Origin: an uncultured Paraprevotella sp.
GTDB lineage: Bacteria; Bacteroidota; Bacteroidia; Bacteroidales; Bacteroidaceae
Direction of reading: 5' to 3'
Length of the DNA: 64,000 nt
NCBI GenBank assembly: GCA_944321365.1
Contig: CALULA010000002.1
Location: forward strand, 266,581-330,580
This document shows, in pieces, positions 54,837-63,927 of this stretch. Below the pieces are notes generated by a model. It had not been told where the DNA came from and did no database searches. It saw only the letters and a list, made by a program, of their open reading frames with translations. The position numbers and the translations under genes were made by a program. Position 1 is the first letter of the stretch; every line of letters begins with the position of its first letter.

Positions 54837-54909
54837 GGCTTGTCGTATAGATATACCGTATATGATGATTTCCGGCGGTTGCCGGAATTCATTTCCTTCT
54901 GACTGCAGA

Positions 54910-54947
54910 GGGCCGTCGGCAATTACATGCCAGACGGCCCTTTTCTT
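54910..54947 (+). terminator. intrinsic terminator closing the SusCD locus
   Basis: GGGCCGTCGGC pairs with GCC-A-GACGGCCC (one bulged A) and is followed by TTTTCTTG. The following spacer to 55191 holds no gene I can see; no exact TAnnTTTG box for the V-ATPase operon was found. Confidence 0.8.
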
Positions 54948-55191
54948 GTCGGGGCTGAAACGGTTTGAAACCGCTCCTGTGCGCAGGGCCTGTACGGAGG
55001 CAGTCCGTTACCCGGCGACTGTCATAAACAAAGGAGGGCAGTCTTGCCTTATTAACAGAATTGAATCAAATAAAGTGCTCCCGGATTTTTCTTCTTAAAT
55101 AGTGAGAAATGTTGGCCCGATAGCTTGCGCGTCCGCGAAAATATGGCTATTTTTAAGCCCGATTTAAGAAACAGACAAATGATTTAATACA

Positions 55192-55779
55192 ATGGAAAAG
55201 ATTCAAGAATTGACCGACAAGCTTTATCGCGAAGGCGTGGAGAAAGGTGCTGCCGAAGGCCGTCGTCTGGTGGAGCAGGCACAAGAGGAGGCCGGACGGC
55301 TGATAGATGAAGCCCGTAAGGAAAGCGACAGCATTGTGGCGCAGGCTTTCCGGCAGGCCCAGGAAATGGAAGCCAACACGCGGTCTGAACTTCGTTTGTA
55401 TGCCGGGCAGGCTCTGGAGGCATTGAAGTCGGAAATCGTGAATGTCATTTCTGATAAGCTTGTGAAAGAAGCTGTAGGCAGTTTTATCAATGATAAGGAT
55501 TTTATGGGCAAATTCATGGTGACGCTGGCGCAGCATTGGACTAAAGACGAAGGCGTGACCATCTCCGCTTCCGATGCCGGGGCTTTGACAGACTATTTTA
55601 AAGCTCATGCCAAAGCGTTGCTCGACCGCGGAGTGAAGATAGAGAAAGTGAATGGGCGCAAGGCTTCTTTCTCGGTGGCTCCGGCCGACGGCTCATATAA
55701 AGTGAATTTCGGAGAGGCTGAATTTGAGGCCTATTTCAAGGATTTTCTCCGGCCTAAGCTGATAGAGATGCTTTTCTAA
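55192..55779 (+). CDS. ntpE: V-type ATPase subunit E
   Basis: A 195-residue peripheral-stalk subunit. The N-terminal half is a long Ala/Glu-rich helix (KGAAEGRRLVEQAQEEAGRLIDEARKE) as expected for the coiled-coil stator. The C-terminal half is the globular domain that grips the A/B head. It is the first gene of the seven-gene V-ATPase run and is followed by the DUF2764 gene after 11 bp. Confidence 0.85.
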   Translation: MEKIQELTDKLYREGVEKGAAEGRRLVEQAQEEAGRLIDEARKESDSIVAQAFRQAQEMEANTRSELRLYAGQALEALKSEIVNVISDKLVKEAVGSFINDKDFMGKFMVTLAQHWTKDEGVTISASDAGALTDYFKAHAKALLDRGVKIEKVNGRKASFSVAPADGSYKVNFGEAEFEAYFKDFLRPKLIEMLF

Positions 55780-55790
55780 CACCTGTTTCC

Positions 55791-56636
55791 ATGAAAAATT
55801 ATTATACTCTTGTGGCGGGTATGCCCGATCTTTCGCCCGATGATGCCAAGCCGGCCTGTACGGTGGAAGAGTTCAAAAAAGAGTACTGGCCTCAGTTATC
55901 CGTGGCAGACCGGAAGATAGTGTCGTTGTTCTTCCTTAAATATGACCATCGCAATCTGCTGGCACGTTTGTCGGGCACAGAGGAAGAGCAACCCTTTGAC
56001 AGCCGCGCCTTGTACACTCCTGAGGATTGGGATGAGGCCATAAGGCAGGTGAAAGATGACGACAGGCAGTCGCATCGGCTTCCTCCTTATTTTTATGACT
56101 TTATTGCGTCCTATCCGGAACTGAAAGAAGTGCAGGAGCATCTGCCGGAAGATGTCCTGACGGCAGGCTATTACCGCTATGCCCTGACCTTTAAGAACCG
56201 CTTTATTGCAGATTGGTTTTCTTTTAACCGCAATGTGAACAACATACTCATTGCGTTGACAGGCAGGAAGTATGGTTTCAGTCCAGCTCCTTATATTGTC
56301 GGTGACGATGCGGTGTCTGTAGCATTGTCCGTGTCCGGTGCCAGAGATTTTGGCCTTGGAAGCGAGCTGGACTACATAGATGATGTGGTACGCATCCATG
56401 AGATGGCAGATCCGGTAGAGAAAGAACGTAAGCTGGACCGCCTGAAATGGGATTGGTTGGATGAGCATACGTTTTTCTGCTATTTCACGGTGGAACGTCT
56501 GTTTGCCTTTCTGGTTCGGCTGGATATTATAGAACGTTGGACGCTGATAGATAAGGAAAAGGGGAGCAAGATGTTCCGCGGACTGATAGACCGTCTGAAG
56601 AATGAGGTGGAAATCCCGCAAGAATCAATGAAGTGA
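55791..56636 (+). CDS. DUF2764 family protein of the V-ATPase operon
   Basis: A 281-residue soluble protein starting MKNYYTLVAGMPDLSPDDAK, matching DUF2764, a Bacteroidetes family found in V-ATPase operons between E and A. It is largely helical, with no signal or membrane segment. No canonical subunit C (d/AC39) gene is seen in this operon, and the position suggests the protein may fill that role at the rotor-membrane interface. That is an inference from gene order, not from visible sequence identity. Confidence 0.8.
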   Translation: MKNYYTLVAGMPDLSPDDAKPACTVEEFKKEYWPQLSVADRKIVSLFFLKYDHRNLLARLSGTEEEQPFDSRALYTPEDWDEAIRQVKDDDRQSHRLPPYFYDFIASYPELKEVQEHLPEDVLTAGYYRYALTFKNRFIADWFSFNRNVNNILIALTGRKYGFSPAPYIVGDDAVSVALSVSGARDFGLGSELDYIDDVVRIHEMADPVEKERKLDRLKWDWLDEHTFFCYFTVERLFAFLVRLDIIERWTLIDKEKGSKMFRGLIDRLKNEVEIPQESMK

Positions 56637-56649
56637 AAAAGAAACAGAT

Positions 56650-58404
56650 ATGGCAACAAAAGGTAGAGTGATTGGAGTGATTTCCAATATCGTGACTATT
56701 GAAGTGGACGGTCCTGTGGCACAGAATGAGATTTGCTACATCACCACGGGCGGCGACCGCTTGATGGCCGAAGTTATTAAAGTGGCCGGACGCAACGCTT
56801 ATGTGCAGGTGTTCGAGAGCACCCGCGGCATGAAAGTCGGGGCCGAGGCTGAGTTTACAGGGCACATGCTTGAGGTGGTGCTCGGTCCCGGTATGCTGTC
56901 TAAGAATTATGACGGCTTGCAGAACGACCTGGACAAGATGGAAGGCGTCTTCTTGCGTCGCGGACAATATACTTATCCTTTGGACAAAGACCGTAAGTGG
57001 CATTTTAAACCTTTGGTGAAGCCGGGTGATAAAGTGGAAGCTTCTGCCTGGGTGGGCGAGGTGGAAGAGAACCATCAGCGGCTGAAGATCATGGCTCCCA
57101 TAGCCATGCAGGGAGTGGCTGCTGTAAAGACCATCGTACCGGAGGGGGATTACGTGTGTGAAGATACGGTGGCCGTGCTGGTGAAAGAGAATGGCGAGGA
57201 AGTGGCTGTGAGCATGGTGCAGAAATGGCCGGTAAAGGTGGCCATGACGAACTACCGTGAGAAACCGCGTCCTTTCAAGTTGTTGGAAACCGGCGTGCGT
57301 ACAATCGATACGATGAATCCCATAGTAGAAGGCGGAACGGGCTTCATTCCCGGTCCTTTTGGAACGGGAAAGACTGTGCTGCAGCATGCCATCTCCAAGC
57401 AGGCCGAGGCGGACATCGTGATTATCGCCGCCTGCGGGGAGCGTGCCAATGAGGTGGTGGAGATCTTCACCGAGTTCCCCGAACTGGTGGACCCGCACAC
57501 GGGACGCAAGCTGATGGAGCGCACCATCATCATCGCCAACACGTCGAACATGCCCGTGGCTGCCCGTGAGGCTTCGGTCTATACGGCCATGACGATTGCC
57601 GAGTTCTACCGCAGCATGGGGTTGCGCGTACTGCTCATGGCCGATTCCACCTCGCGTTGGGCACAGGCTTTGCGCGAGATGTCCAACCGCATGGAGGAGC
57701 TGCCCGGACCGGATGCCTTTCCGATGGACCTGTCCGCCATCATCTCCAACTTCTACGGGCGTGCAGGCTATGTGTATCTGAATAATGGCGAAGTCGGATC
57801 CATCACCTTTATCGGTACGGTTTCTCCTGCCGGCGGTAACCTGAAAGAGCCGGTGACGGAGAACACGAAGAAGGTGGCCCGCTGTTTCTATGCGTTGGAG
57901 CAGGAGCGTGCGGACAAGAAACGCTATCCGGCGGTCAATCCGATAGATTCTTATTCCAAGTATATTGAATATCCTGAGTTTGAAGAGTACATATCGCAAC
58001 GCATCAATGCCGAATGGATACCCAAGGTGAATGAGTTGAAGACCCGTCTGTTGCGCGGTAAGGAAATTGCCGAGCAGATCAACATTTTGGGCGACGACGG
58101 TGTGCCGGTTGATTACCATGTGATCTTCTGGAAGTCGGAAGTGATAGATTTCGTGGTCTTGCAGCAGGATGCTTTCGATGAGATAGACGCGGTGACGCCG
58201 ATGGAACGGCAGGAAGATATCCTGAATATGGTGGTGGATATTTGTCGTGCCGATTATCATTTTGATACTTTCCTTGAAGTAATGGACTATTTCAAGAAAC
58301 TGATCAATCTGTGCAAGCAGATGAATTATGCTGCGTACAAGAGTGAGAAATTCGAGGACTACAAGCGGCAGATCAAGGAAATGGTAAAGGAACGTATCAA
58401 TTAA
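56650..58404 (+). CDS. ntpA: V-type ATPase catalytic subunit A
   Basis: The 584-residue catalytic subunit of the A3B3 head. The P-loop GPFGTGKT occupies residues 235-242 (Lys241, Thr242). The non-homologous insert and the conserved SRWAQALREMSNRMEELPG and catalytic GER segment (CGERANEVVE) are present. It hydrolyses or makes ATP coupled to ion movement. The start codon follows the DUF2764 gene by 13 bp, and subunit B starts 18 bp after the stop. Confidence 0.96.
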   Translation: MATKGRVIGVISNIVTIEVDGPVAQNEICYITTGGDRLMAEVIKVAGRNAYVQVFESTRGMKVGAEAEFTGHMLEVVLGPGMLSKNYDGLQNDLDKMEGVFLRRGQYTYPLDKDRKWHFKPLVKPGDKVEASAWVGEVEENHQRLKIMAPIAMQGVAAVKTIVPEGDYVCEDTVAVLVKENGEEVAVSMVQKWPVKVAMTNYREKPRPFKLLETGVRTIDTMNPIVEGGTGFIPGPFGTGKTVLQHAISKQAEADIVIIAACGERANEVVEIFTEFPELVDPHTGRKLMERTIIIANTSNMPVAAREASVYTAMTIAEFYRSMGLRVLLMADSTSRWAQALREMSNRMEELPGPDAFPMDLSAIISNFYGRAGYVYLNNGEVGSITFIGTVSPAGGNLKEPVTENTKKVARCFYALEQERADKKRYPAVNPIDSYSKYIEYPEFEEYISQRINAEWIPKVNELKTRLLRGKEIAEQINILGDDGVPVDYHVIFWKSEVIDFVVLQQDAFDEIDAVTPMERQEDILNMVVDICRADYHFDTFLEVMDYFKKLINLCKQMNYAAYKSEKFEDYKRQIKEMVKERIN

Positions 58405-58422
58405 GTAAGGAAGGAGAAGGTT

Positions 58423-59742
58423 ATGTCAACAAAAGCATTTCAAAAGATTTATACGAAGATAAGCCAGATTACAAAAGCCACTTGTACGTTGAAAGCGACG
58501 GGCGTCGGTGCTGATGAATTGGCTATGGTAGACGGAAAGTTGGCACAGGTGGTGAAGATCGTCGGCGATGAGGTGACTCTTCAGGTGTTCGAGGGCACAG
58601 GAGGCATCCCTACCGACGCCGAAGTGGTCTTCATGGGGAAGGCTCCTACACTGAAAGTTAGCGACCAGCTGGCCGGGCGTTTCTTCAATGCCTACGGGAA
58701 TCCCATTGACGGCGGACCAGAGGTGGAAGGCGAGGAAGTGGAGATAGGCGGTCCGTCGGTGAATCCCGTGCGCCGCAAGCAGCCTTCTGAACTGATTGCC
58801 ACGGGTATTGCCGGTATCGATTTGAACAACACCTTGGTGTCCGGTCAGAAGATACCGTTCTTTGCCGACCCCGACCAGCCTTTCAACCAGGTTATGGCTA
58901 TGGTAGCTTTGCGCGCACAGACCGACAAGATTATTCTGGGCGGCATGGGAATGACGAACGATGATTACCTCTATTTTAAGAATGTGTTCTCCAATGCCGG
59001 TGCGCTCGACCGTATCGTCAGTTTCATGAACACCACCGAAGATCCGGCGGTGGAGCGTTTGCTGGTACCCGATATGGCCCTGACGGCGGCTGAATATTTT
59101 GCCGTGCAGAAGAATGAGAAGGTATTGGTGCTGCTCACGGACATGACATCCTACGCCGATTCTTTGGCCATCGTGTCCAACCGTATGGACCAGATTCCGT
59201 CGAAAGACTCCATGCCCGGTTCATTATACTCCGATCTGGCCAAGATTTATGAGAAAGCGGTGCAATTCCCTGCCGGAGGTTCCATCACCATCATAGCCGT
59301 GACCACGTTGAGTGGCGGCGACATCACGCATGCCGTTCCGGACAACACGGGTTACATCACGGAAGGTCAGCTCTTTTTGCGCCGTGACAGCGACATAGGC
59401 AAGGTCATTGTCGATCCGTTCCGCTCCTTGTCGCGACTGAAACAGCTGGTGGCCGGCAAGAAAACGCGCAAGGACCATCCGCAGGTGATGAACGCCGCCG
59501 TGCGTCTGTATGCCGATGCAGCCAACGCCAAGACCAAGATGGAGAACGGTTTCGACCTGACAGACTATGACAACCGTGCACTGGCTTTTGCCAAGGATTA
59601 TGCCGACAAGCTGCTGGCCATAGACGTCAACTTGAATACTACTGAGATGCTTGATGTCACATGGAGCTTGTTTGCCAAATATTTCAAGCCGGAAGAAGTG
59701 AACATCAAGAAAGAACTGGTGGATGAGTTCTGGAGAAACTAA
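58423..59742 (+). CDS. ntpB: V-type ATPase regulatory subunit B
   Basis: The 439-residue non-catalytic subunit of the head. It contains the B-type segments DMTSYADSLAIVSNRMDQIPS and GAKGSIT-like region PAGGSITIIAVTTLSGGDITH, and lacks a canonical P-loop, as expected. It forms the nucleotide pocket together with subunit A. It is co-transcribed with A and D. Confidence 0.95.
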   Translation: MSTKAFQKIYTKISQITKATCTLKATGVGADELAMVDGKLAQVVKIVGDEVTLQVFEGTGGIPTDAEVVFMGKAPTLKVSDQLAGRFFNAYGNPIDGGPEVEGEEVEIGGPSVNPVRRKQPSELIATGIAGIDLNNTLVSGQKIPFFADPDQPFNQVMAMVALRAQTDKIILGGMGMTNDDYLYFKNVFSNAGALDRIVSFMNTTEDPAVERLLVPDMALTAAEYFAVQKNEKVLVLLTDMTSYADSLAIVSNRMDQIPSKDSMPGSLYSDLAKIYEKAVQFPAGGSITIIAVTTLSGGDITHAVPDNTGYITEGQLFLRRDSDIGKVIVDPFRSLSRLKQLVAGKKTRKDHPQVMNAAVRLYADAANAKTKMENGFDLTDYDNRALAFAKDYADKLLAIDVNLNTTEMLDVTWSLFAKYFKPEEVNIKKELVDEFWRN

Positions 59743-59753
59743 AATACTGCGAA

Positions 59754-60359
59754 ATGGCCATTAAGTTTCAATATAACAAGACATCGTTGCAGCAACTGGA
59801 GAAGCAGCTCAAGATGCGTGTGCGCACCCTGCCCATCATCAAGAACAAGGAGAGCGCGTTACGCATGGAGGTAAAGAAATGCAAGGCCGAAGTCGCTGCG
59901 CTGGAATGCCGTTTGGAAGAACAGATTGGCGAGTATGAGACGATGTTTGCTTTGTGGAGTGAGTTCATGCCTTCCATTGTCGGGGTGAAGGATGTCGATA
60001 TGGGGGTGAAGAAGATTGCGGGTGTACGGGTCCCTGTACTTAACCGTGTGGAACTGAAAGTGGAGCCGTTCAGCATGTTCAATAGTCCGAAATGGTATTA
60101 TGACGGCATTGCATTATTGCGTGGACTGGCCCAGACCGCCATTGAACGTGAGTTCGCGCAGGCCAAGTTGAACTTGTTGGAATTCTCACGTAAGAAGACC
60201 ACGCAGAAGGTAAATCTGTTTGAAAAAGTGCAGATTCCCGGTTACGAGGATGCCCTGCGCAAGATCAAACGTTTCATGGAGGACGAGGAGAATCTCTCCA
60301 AGTCCTCGCAGAAGATACTGAAAACGCTTCAGGAGAAGAGAAAGGAGGTTGCAGTATGA
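59754..60359 (+). CDS. ntpD: V-type ATPase subunit D
   Basis: A 201-residue central-rotor subunit, mostly two long helices forming a coiled coil (LQQLEKQLKMRVRTLPIIKNKESALRMEVKKCK at the start, and a long C-terminal helix with LRKIKRFMEDEENLSKSSQKILKTLQEKRKEV). It transmits rotation from the membrane ring to the head. Its stop codon overlaps the start of subunit I as ATGA. Confidence 0.93.
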   Translation: MAIKFQYNKTSLQQLEKQLKMRVRTLPIIKNKESALRMEVKKCKAEVAALECRLEEQIGEYETMFALWSEFMPSIVGVKDVDMGVKKIAGVRVPVLNRVELKVEPFSMFNSPKWYYDGIALLRGLAQTAIEREFAQAKLNLLEFSRKKTTQKVNLFEKVQIPGYEDALRKIKRFMEDEENLSKSSQKILKTLQEKRKEVAV

Positions 60360-62191
60360 TTACAAAGATGAAGAAACTCACATTTCTTATATATCATAAG
60401 GATTATGAAAGTTTCTTGAAACAGATGCAGGAACTGGGCGTGCTCCACGTGGAGACAACGCAGGAGGGAGGTCTGCAGTCCTCGTCTGAGCTGGAGGAGA
60501 AAATGCAGCTGACGAAGCATGTGGCTGCTCTTGCGGCGCGTCTGGAAGCCCTGGCGGCTGACGGCGGCACGGACGACGGTGCGGACGCCGCCGCCATCGT
60601 GGCGCGGATGGATGCCATGGATGAGGAACATCACCGCACTGAGTTGGAGCTGCAGCGTCTGCGCAAGGATGAGGCTGCGCTGCTCCCTTGGGGCGATTTC
60701 TCTCCGGAGCGTGTGGACGGACTGGCCGATGTGGGCTATGTCATGCGCTTCTTTGTCTGTCCGGAACGGAATTTCGACAGCGGCTGGGCCGAGGCTTATA
60801 ATGCCATTGTGGTGGAACGCCGGGAGGGGCGCGTCTATTTTGTCACTCTCACGGCTGTGGGCGACGAGGTGCAGCCCGATGCCGAACTGGTGCGGCTGCC
60901 GCATGTCTCCCTGTCTGCCGTCCGTAAGGATATTGCCGACCGGGAGGCTGCCCTGGCTGCGCACGACAATGAACTGGCCGCAGTGGCACAGGCCTATGCC
61001 GGTCGTCTGCGGGCCTACGAGGCCGAGCTGCGCACGTCGCTGGCTTTCGACCGTGTGGAACTGAACACGGAGCGGGCGGCAGACAACCGCCTGATGGTGC
61101 TGCAGGGCTGGATTCCCGCAGATTGTGAGAAAGAAGTCCGCCAATTCCTTGCCACACAGGACGTTTACTATGAGATTCGTGCGGCACGCAAGGAGGACAA
61201 TGCCCCCATCAAGTTGAAGAACAATGCCTTTGTGCGCATGTATGAAGTGCTGACGAAGATGTACGGCATGCCCGACTACGGGGAGTTCGACCCGACGCCG
61301 ATGATTGCGCCCTTCTTTACGCTCTTCTTCGCTTTCTGTCTGGGTGATTCCGGTTACGGGCTGATTCTGATTGCGCTGGGCCTGTTGCTGAAGCGCAGGC
61401 TCTCGCCGTCGATGGCCGGGATGATGAATCTGGTCATTACGTTGGGGGCTGCCACCACGGTGTTTGGTGCGGTGCTGGGCACGTTCTTCGGCATCAGTCT
61501 TTTCGATTCGGGCTTGCCGGAGAGTGTGAAACGCTTCATGATAGCCGGAAAGGTAGACGGGACGAACTATGACAAGCAGATGCTGCTGGCCATCATCGTG
61601 GGCATCGTGCACATCAGTGTGGCCATGACGGTGAAGGCCATCCTCACCACGGTGCGCTACGGGTTCCGCGAATCCCTGAGTGCGTGGGGATGGATGCTGC
61701 TGGTGGTGGGCTTCGTGGTGACGGGCAGTCTCACTTTCCTGCAGATGGTGCCTGCGGAGATGTCCAAGTGGCTCTTCATCGGCATCGGTTCGGTGGCCGG
61801 CATCGGCATCTATCTGTTGAACAACTTGGGGCGGAACATTCTGGTAAACATCGGTGCGGGGCTGTGGGACACCTACAACATGGCTTCCGGACTGATGGGC
61901 GATGTGCTGTCCTATCTGCGTCTCTATGCGCTGGGACTGGCCGGCGGACTGCTGGGCGGTGTGTTCAACCAGCTGGCTTTCATGGTGCAGGACGCTGCGG
62001 GCGGCGTGGTCGGCATCGTGGGTTGCGGACTGATTCTGGTGCTCGGCCATTCGCTGAACATCGCCATGTCGTGTCTGAGTGCCTTTGTACATCCGCTCCG
62101 TCTGACCTTTGTGGAGTATTTCAAGAACTCCGGCTACAACGGACAGGGCACGGCCTACCGTCCGTTCAGCCTCTACAGGAATAATGATTAA
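60356..62191 (+). CDS. ntpI: V-type ATPase membrane subunit I (a-subunit)
   Basis: A 611-residue stator subunit. Residues 1-320 are the cytoplasmic arm with coiled-coil segments, followed by seven to eight membrane helices (PMIAPFFTLFFAFCLGDSGYG, then further helices). The essential arginine of the ion path is Arg522 in GDVLSYLRLYALGLAGG. It starts with the ATGA overlap with subunit D. With the K ring it forms the ion channel. Confidence 0.94.
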   Translation: MITKMKKLTFLIYHKDYESFLKQMQELGVLHVETTQEGGLQSSSELEEKMQLTKHVAALAARLEALAADGGTDDGADAAAIVARMDAMDEEHHRTELELQRLRKDEAALLPWGDFSPERVDGLADVGYVMRFFVCPERNFDSGWAEAYNAIVVERREGRVYFVTLTAVGDEVQPDAELVRLPHVSLSAVRKDIADREAALAAHDNELAAVAQAYAGRLRAYEAELRTSLAFDRVELNTERAADNRLMVLQGWIPADCEKEVRQFLATQDVYYEIRAARKEDNAPIKLKNNAFVRMYEVLTKMYGMPDYGEFDPTPMIAPFFTLFFAFCLGDSGYGLILIALGLLLKRRLSPSMAGMMNLVITLGAATTVFGAVLGTFFGISLFDSGLPESVKRFMIAGKVDGTNYDKQMLLAIIVGIVHISVAMTVKAILTTVRYGFRESLSAWGWMLLVVGFVVTGSLTFLQMVPAEMSKWLFIGIGSVAGIGIYLLNNLGRNILVNIGAGLWDTYNMASGLMGDVLSYLRLYALGLAGGLLGGVFNQLAFMVQDAAGGVVGIVGCGLILVLGHSLNIAMSCLSAFVHPLRLTFVEYFKNSGYNGQGTAYRPFSLYRNND

Positions 62192-62202
62192 TCAATATTT
62201 AA

Positions 62203-62646
<444 letters not shown>

Positions 62647-62668
62647 CGGGACGCGGGCGTATTATTAC

Positions 62669-62708
62669 GGGGGTGCAGGATCCGGATGCGGGTTGTGCGC
62701 CCCCTTTT
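62669..62708 (+). terminator. terminator of the V-ATPase operon
   Basis: GGGGGTGCA (62669-62677) pairs with TGCGCCCCC (62696-62704, one G-T wobble), followed by TTTTCTG and a second T-run. Confidence 0.7.
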
Positions 62709-62718
62709 CTGTTTTTTT

Positions 62719-62784
62719 TGCGCATAACCCGGTTCTGTTATGCGGAAAGTTCGGGAAAGTCTTGCGCAACAATGCCGGCATTCT
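62719..62784. repeat. 22-bp-phased TGCGCA-type dyad array A6
   Basis: Three units start at 62719 (TGCGCA), 62741 (TGCGGA) and 62763 (TGCGCA), each exactly 22 bp apart. The array lies between the V-ATPase terminator and the broken 3' end of the minus-strand outer-membrane protein gene. Confidence 0.55.
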
Positions 62785-62868
62785 CCTGCACCGTTTCTGT
62801 GGAATGTCCGATGAAGGGGGGATATACAGATGATGCAATCTGTGAGCGTTCGTTGTGGAACGGTTGAA

Positions 62869-63148
62869 TCAAGGCAACCGTTTGAGAAAGGACAGCTGGG
62901 GGCGGATGCCGAATTGTCTTTGCCGGCCGAACTCGCCTTGCACGAACGGGGAGAACACTCCGCCGTTCAGGTTCTTGTTCGTGGGGAAATAGTTCTCGTC
63001 GATGTCCGAGAAGCGCATGTGGCTCGTTCGGAAGCCGCCGGCCACGCTCCAGTACCACCGGTCTTCCGTCTCCTCTTGTGCTGCCAGACTGGTGGGTAAA
63101 AGGCAGCAGGCCGCCAGCGCGACCGTGAAAAGTCTTTTAGAAGAATTC
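62869..63148 (-). pseudogene. truncated outer-membrane beta-barrel protein gene
   Basis: From the ATG at 63148 the frame encodes a signal peptide (MNSSKRLFTVALAACCLLPTSLAA) and barrel-like strands (WYWSVAGGFRTSHMRFSDI, GVFSPFVQGEFGRQRQFGIRPQLSFLKR). It stops after about 92 residues, far short of a complete outer-membrane barrel. No continuation was seen in the other minus-strand frames up to array A6, so the 3' part is missing or replaced. A very short functional protein cannot be fully excluded. Confidence 0.55.
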
Positions 63149-63167
63149 ATTCGTTTTTGTTTTGAGA

Positions 63168-63334
63168 AGAAAAAAGGCGTAAACCATTCGTTGCTTGTTT
63201 TCCTGCAGGTTACCGCCAAGTGACCTTCATCTCGAACAAGCATAGAATGGTTCACGCCTTATGAGCGTGAACCTCCAGACTACTTGTTCTCCGGGATTGA
63301 ATGTTTGGCGGTATTCAACAGGAAGAGAACAGAA
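63168..63334 (-). promoter_or_regulatory. structured leader with attenuator-like alternative hairpins
   Basis: Read on the minus strand the element contains several stems. Hairpin 1 is formed by 63325-63330 with 63286-63291 and 63313-63318 with 63297-63302. Its loop (ACCGCCAA, 63305-63312) is perfectly complementary to TTGGCGGT at 63212-63219. Hairpin 2 is a perfect 9-bp stem, 63265-63273 with 63249-63257. A longer stem pairs 63245-63260 with 63174-63189 (15 of 16) and 63235-63242 with 63192-63199, and runs straight into six T. Hairpin 2 and the terminator stem share the same strand segment, so they exclude each other. I do not recognise a named riboswitch class. Confidence 0.6.
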
Positions 63335-63785
63335 GCTAAAAGCTCAATTCATTATTTCAGTACGGATGGAAACACTTTTCCTCGTTGTTGATGCTTTTTT
63401 GTTCATACTAAATAAGCCTTGCGGGGCACTGTCTGCCGGACAGATGCGTCCCTTGTGTTCCAAACGTTCTTTCTGTTTCTTTATTCTTATCTGTTTTTTA
63501 GGGTTAGACAAATGGCCGGTCAGGTTTGCTCTTGCGGGAGCGGACACCATACCGACTTATCGCAAAGACAGCTGATTTTGATAAAAAAAAGAGCATGAAC
63601 GCCATAAAAAAGTAAAAAAATCTTGTTGCTTTTTCTTCCGGACTCGCACGATTCTGTTGTGTTTGTAACAAAGTATATTCTTTTTCAGGTTATTTCTAAA
63701 AAGGAAGAAGCTGCAGGCTGAACCGGATGACGGTCGGGGAAAGCCGTATGGCTTTTGTATGATGTGCGGAATGTAGTCGGAAGTG
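63335..63785. other. AT-rich spacer before the tRNA genes
   Basis: I see no gene. A plus-strand open frame at 63261-63575 overlaps the structured leader and has no protein family character. No exact TAnnTTTG promoter for the leader was found on the minus strand. Confidence 0.4.
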
Positions 63786-63821
63786 AAAAAGGAAAAGCCC
63801 CGCCAAACGTAGTGGCAGGGC
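63786..63821 (-). terminator. terminator of the tRNA operon
   Basis: On the minus strand GCCCTGCCA (63821-63813) pairs with TGGCGGGGC (63805-63797), followed by TTTTCCTTTTT, just after the tRNA-Leu gene. Confidence 0.85.
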
Positions 63822-63833
63822 GTTCTAAATCAG

Positions 63834-63919
63834 TACTCGAAGCGGGACTTGAACCCGCACAGCCATCACTGGCCAAGGGATTTTAAGTCCCTCGTGTCTA
63901 CCGATTCCACCATTCGAGC
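63834..63919 (-). tRNA. tRNA-Leu(TAA)
   Basis: An 86-nt tRNA with a 7-bp acceptor stem (GCTCGAA with TTCGAGT), anticodon loop CTTAAAA giving anticodon TAA, a long variable arm typical of tRNA-Leu, and a GTTCAAGTCC-type T arm. CCA is not encoded. Confidence 0.95.
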
Positions 63920-63927
63920 GACCTTTG

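Noticed and set aside
54862..55098. Short plus-strand open frame between the SusCD locus and the V-ATPase operon
   Set aside because: It spans the terminator hairpin, lacks a ribosome site and shows no family pattern.
62738..63058. Frameshifted continuation of the truncated outer-membrane gene
   Set aside because: The alternative minus-strand frame gives no beta-strand pattern and ends inside array A6, so the missing part is not hidden by a simple frameshift.
63261..63575. 104-residue plus-strand open frame before the tRNA genes
   Set aside because: It overlaps the structured leader and its composition is not protein-like.
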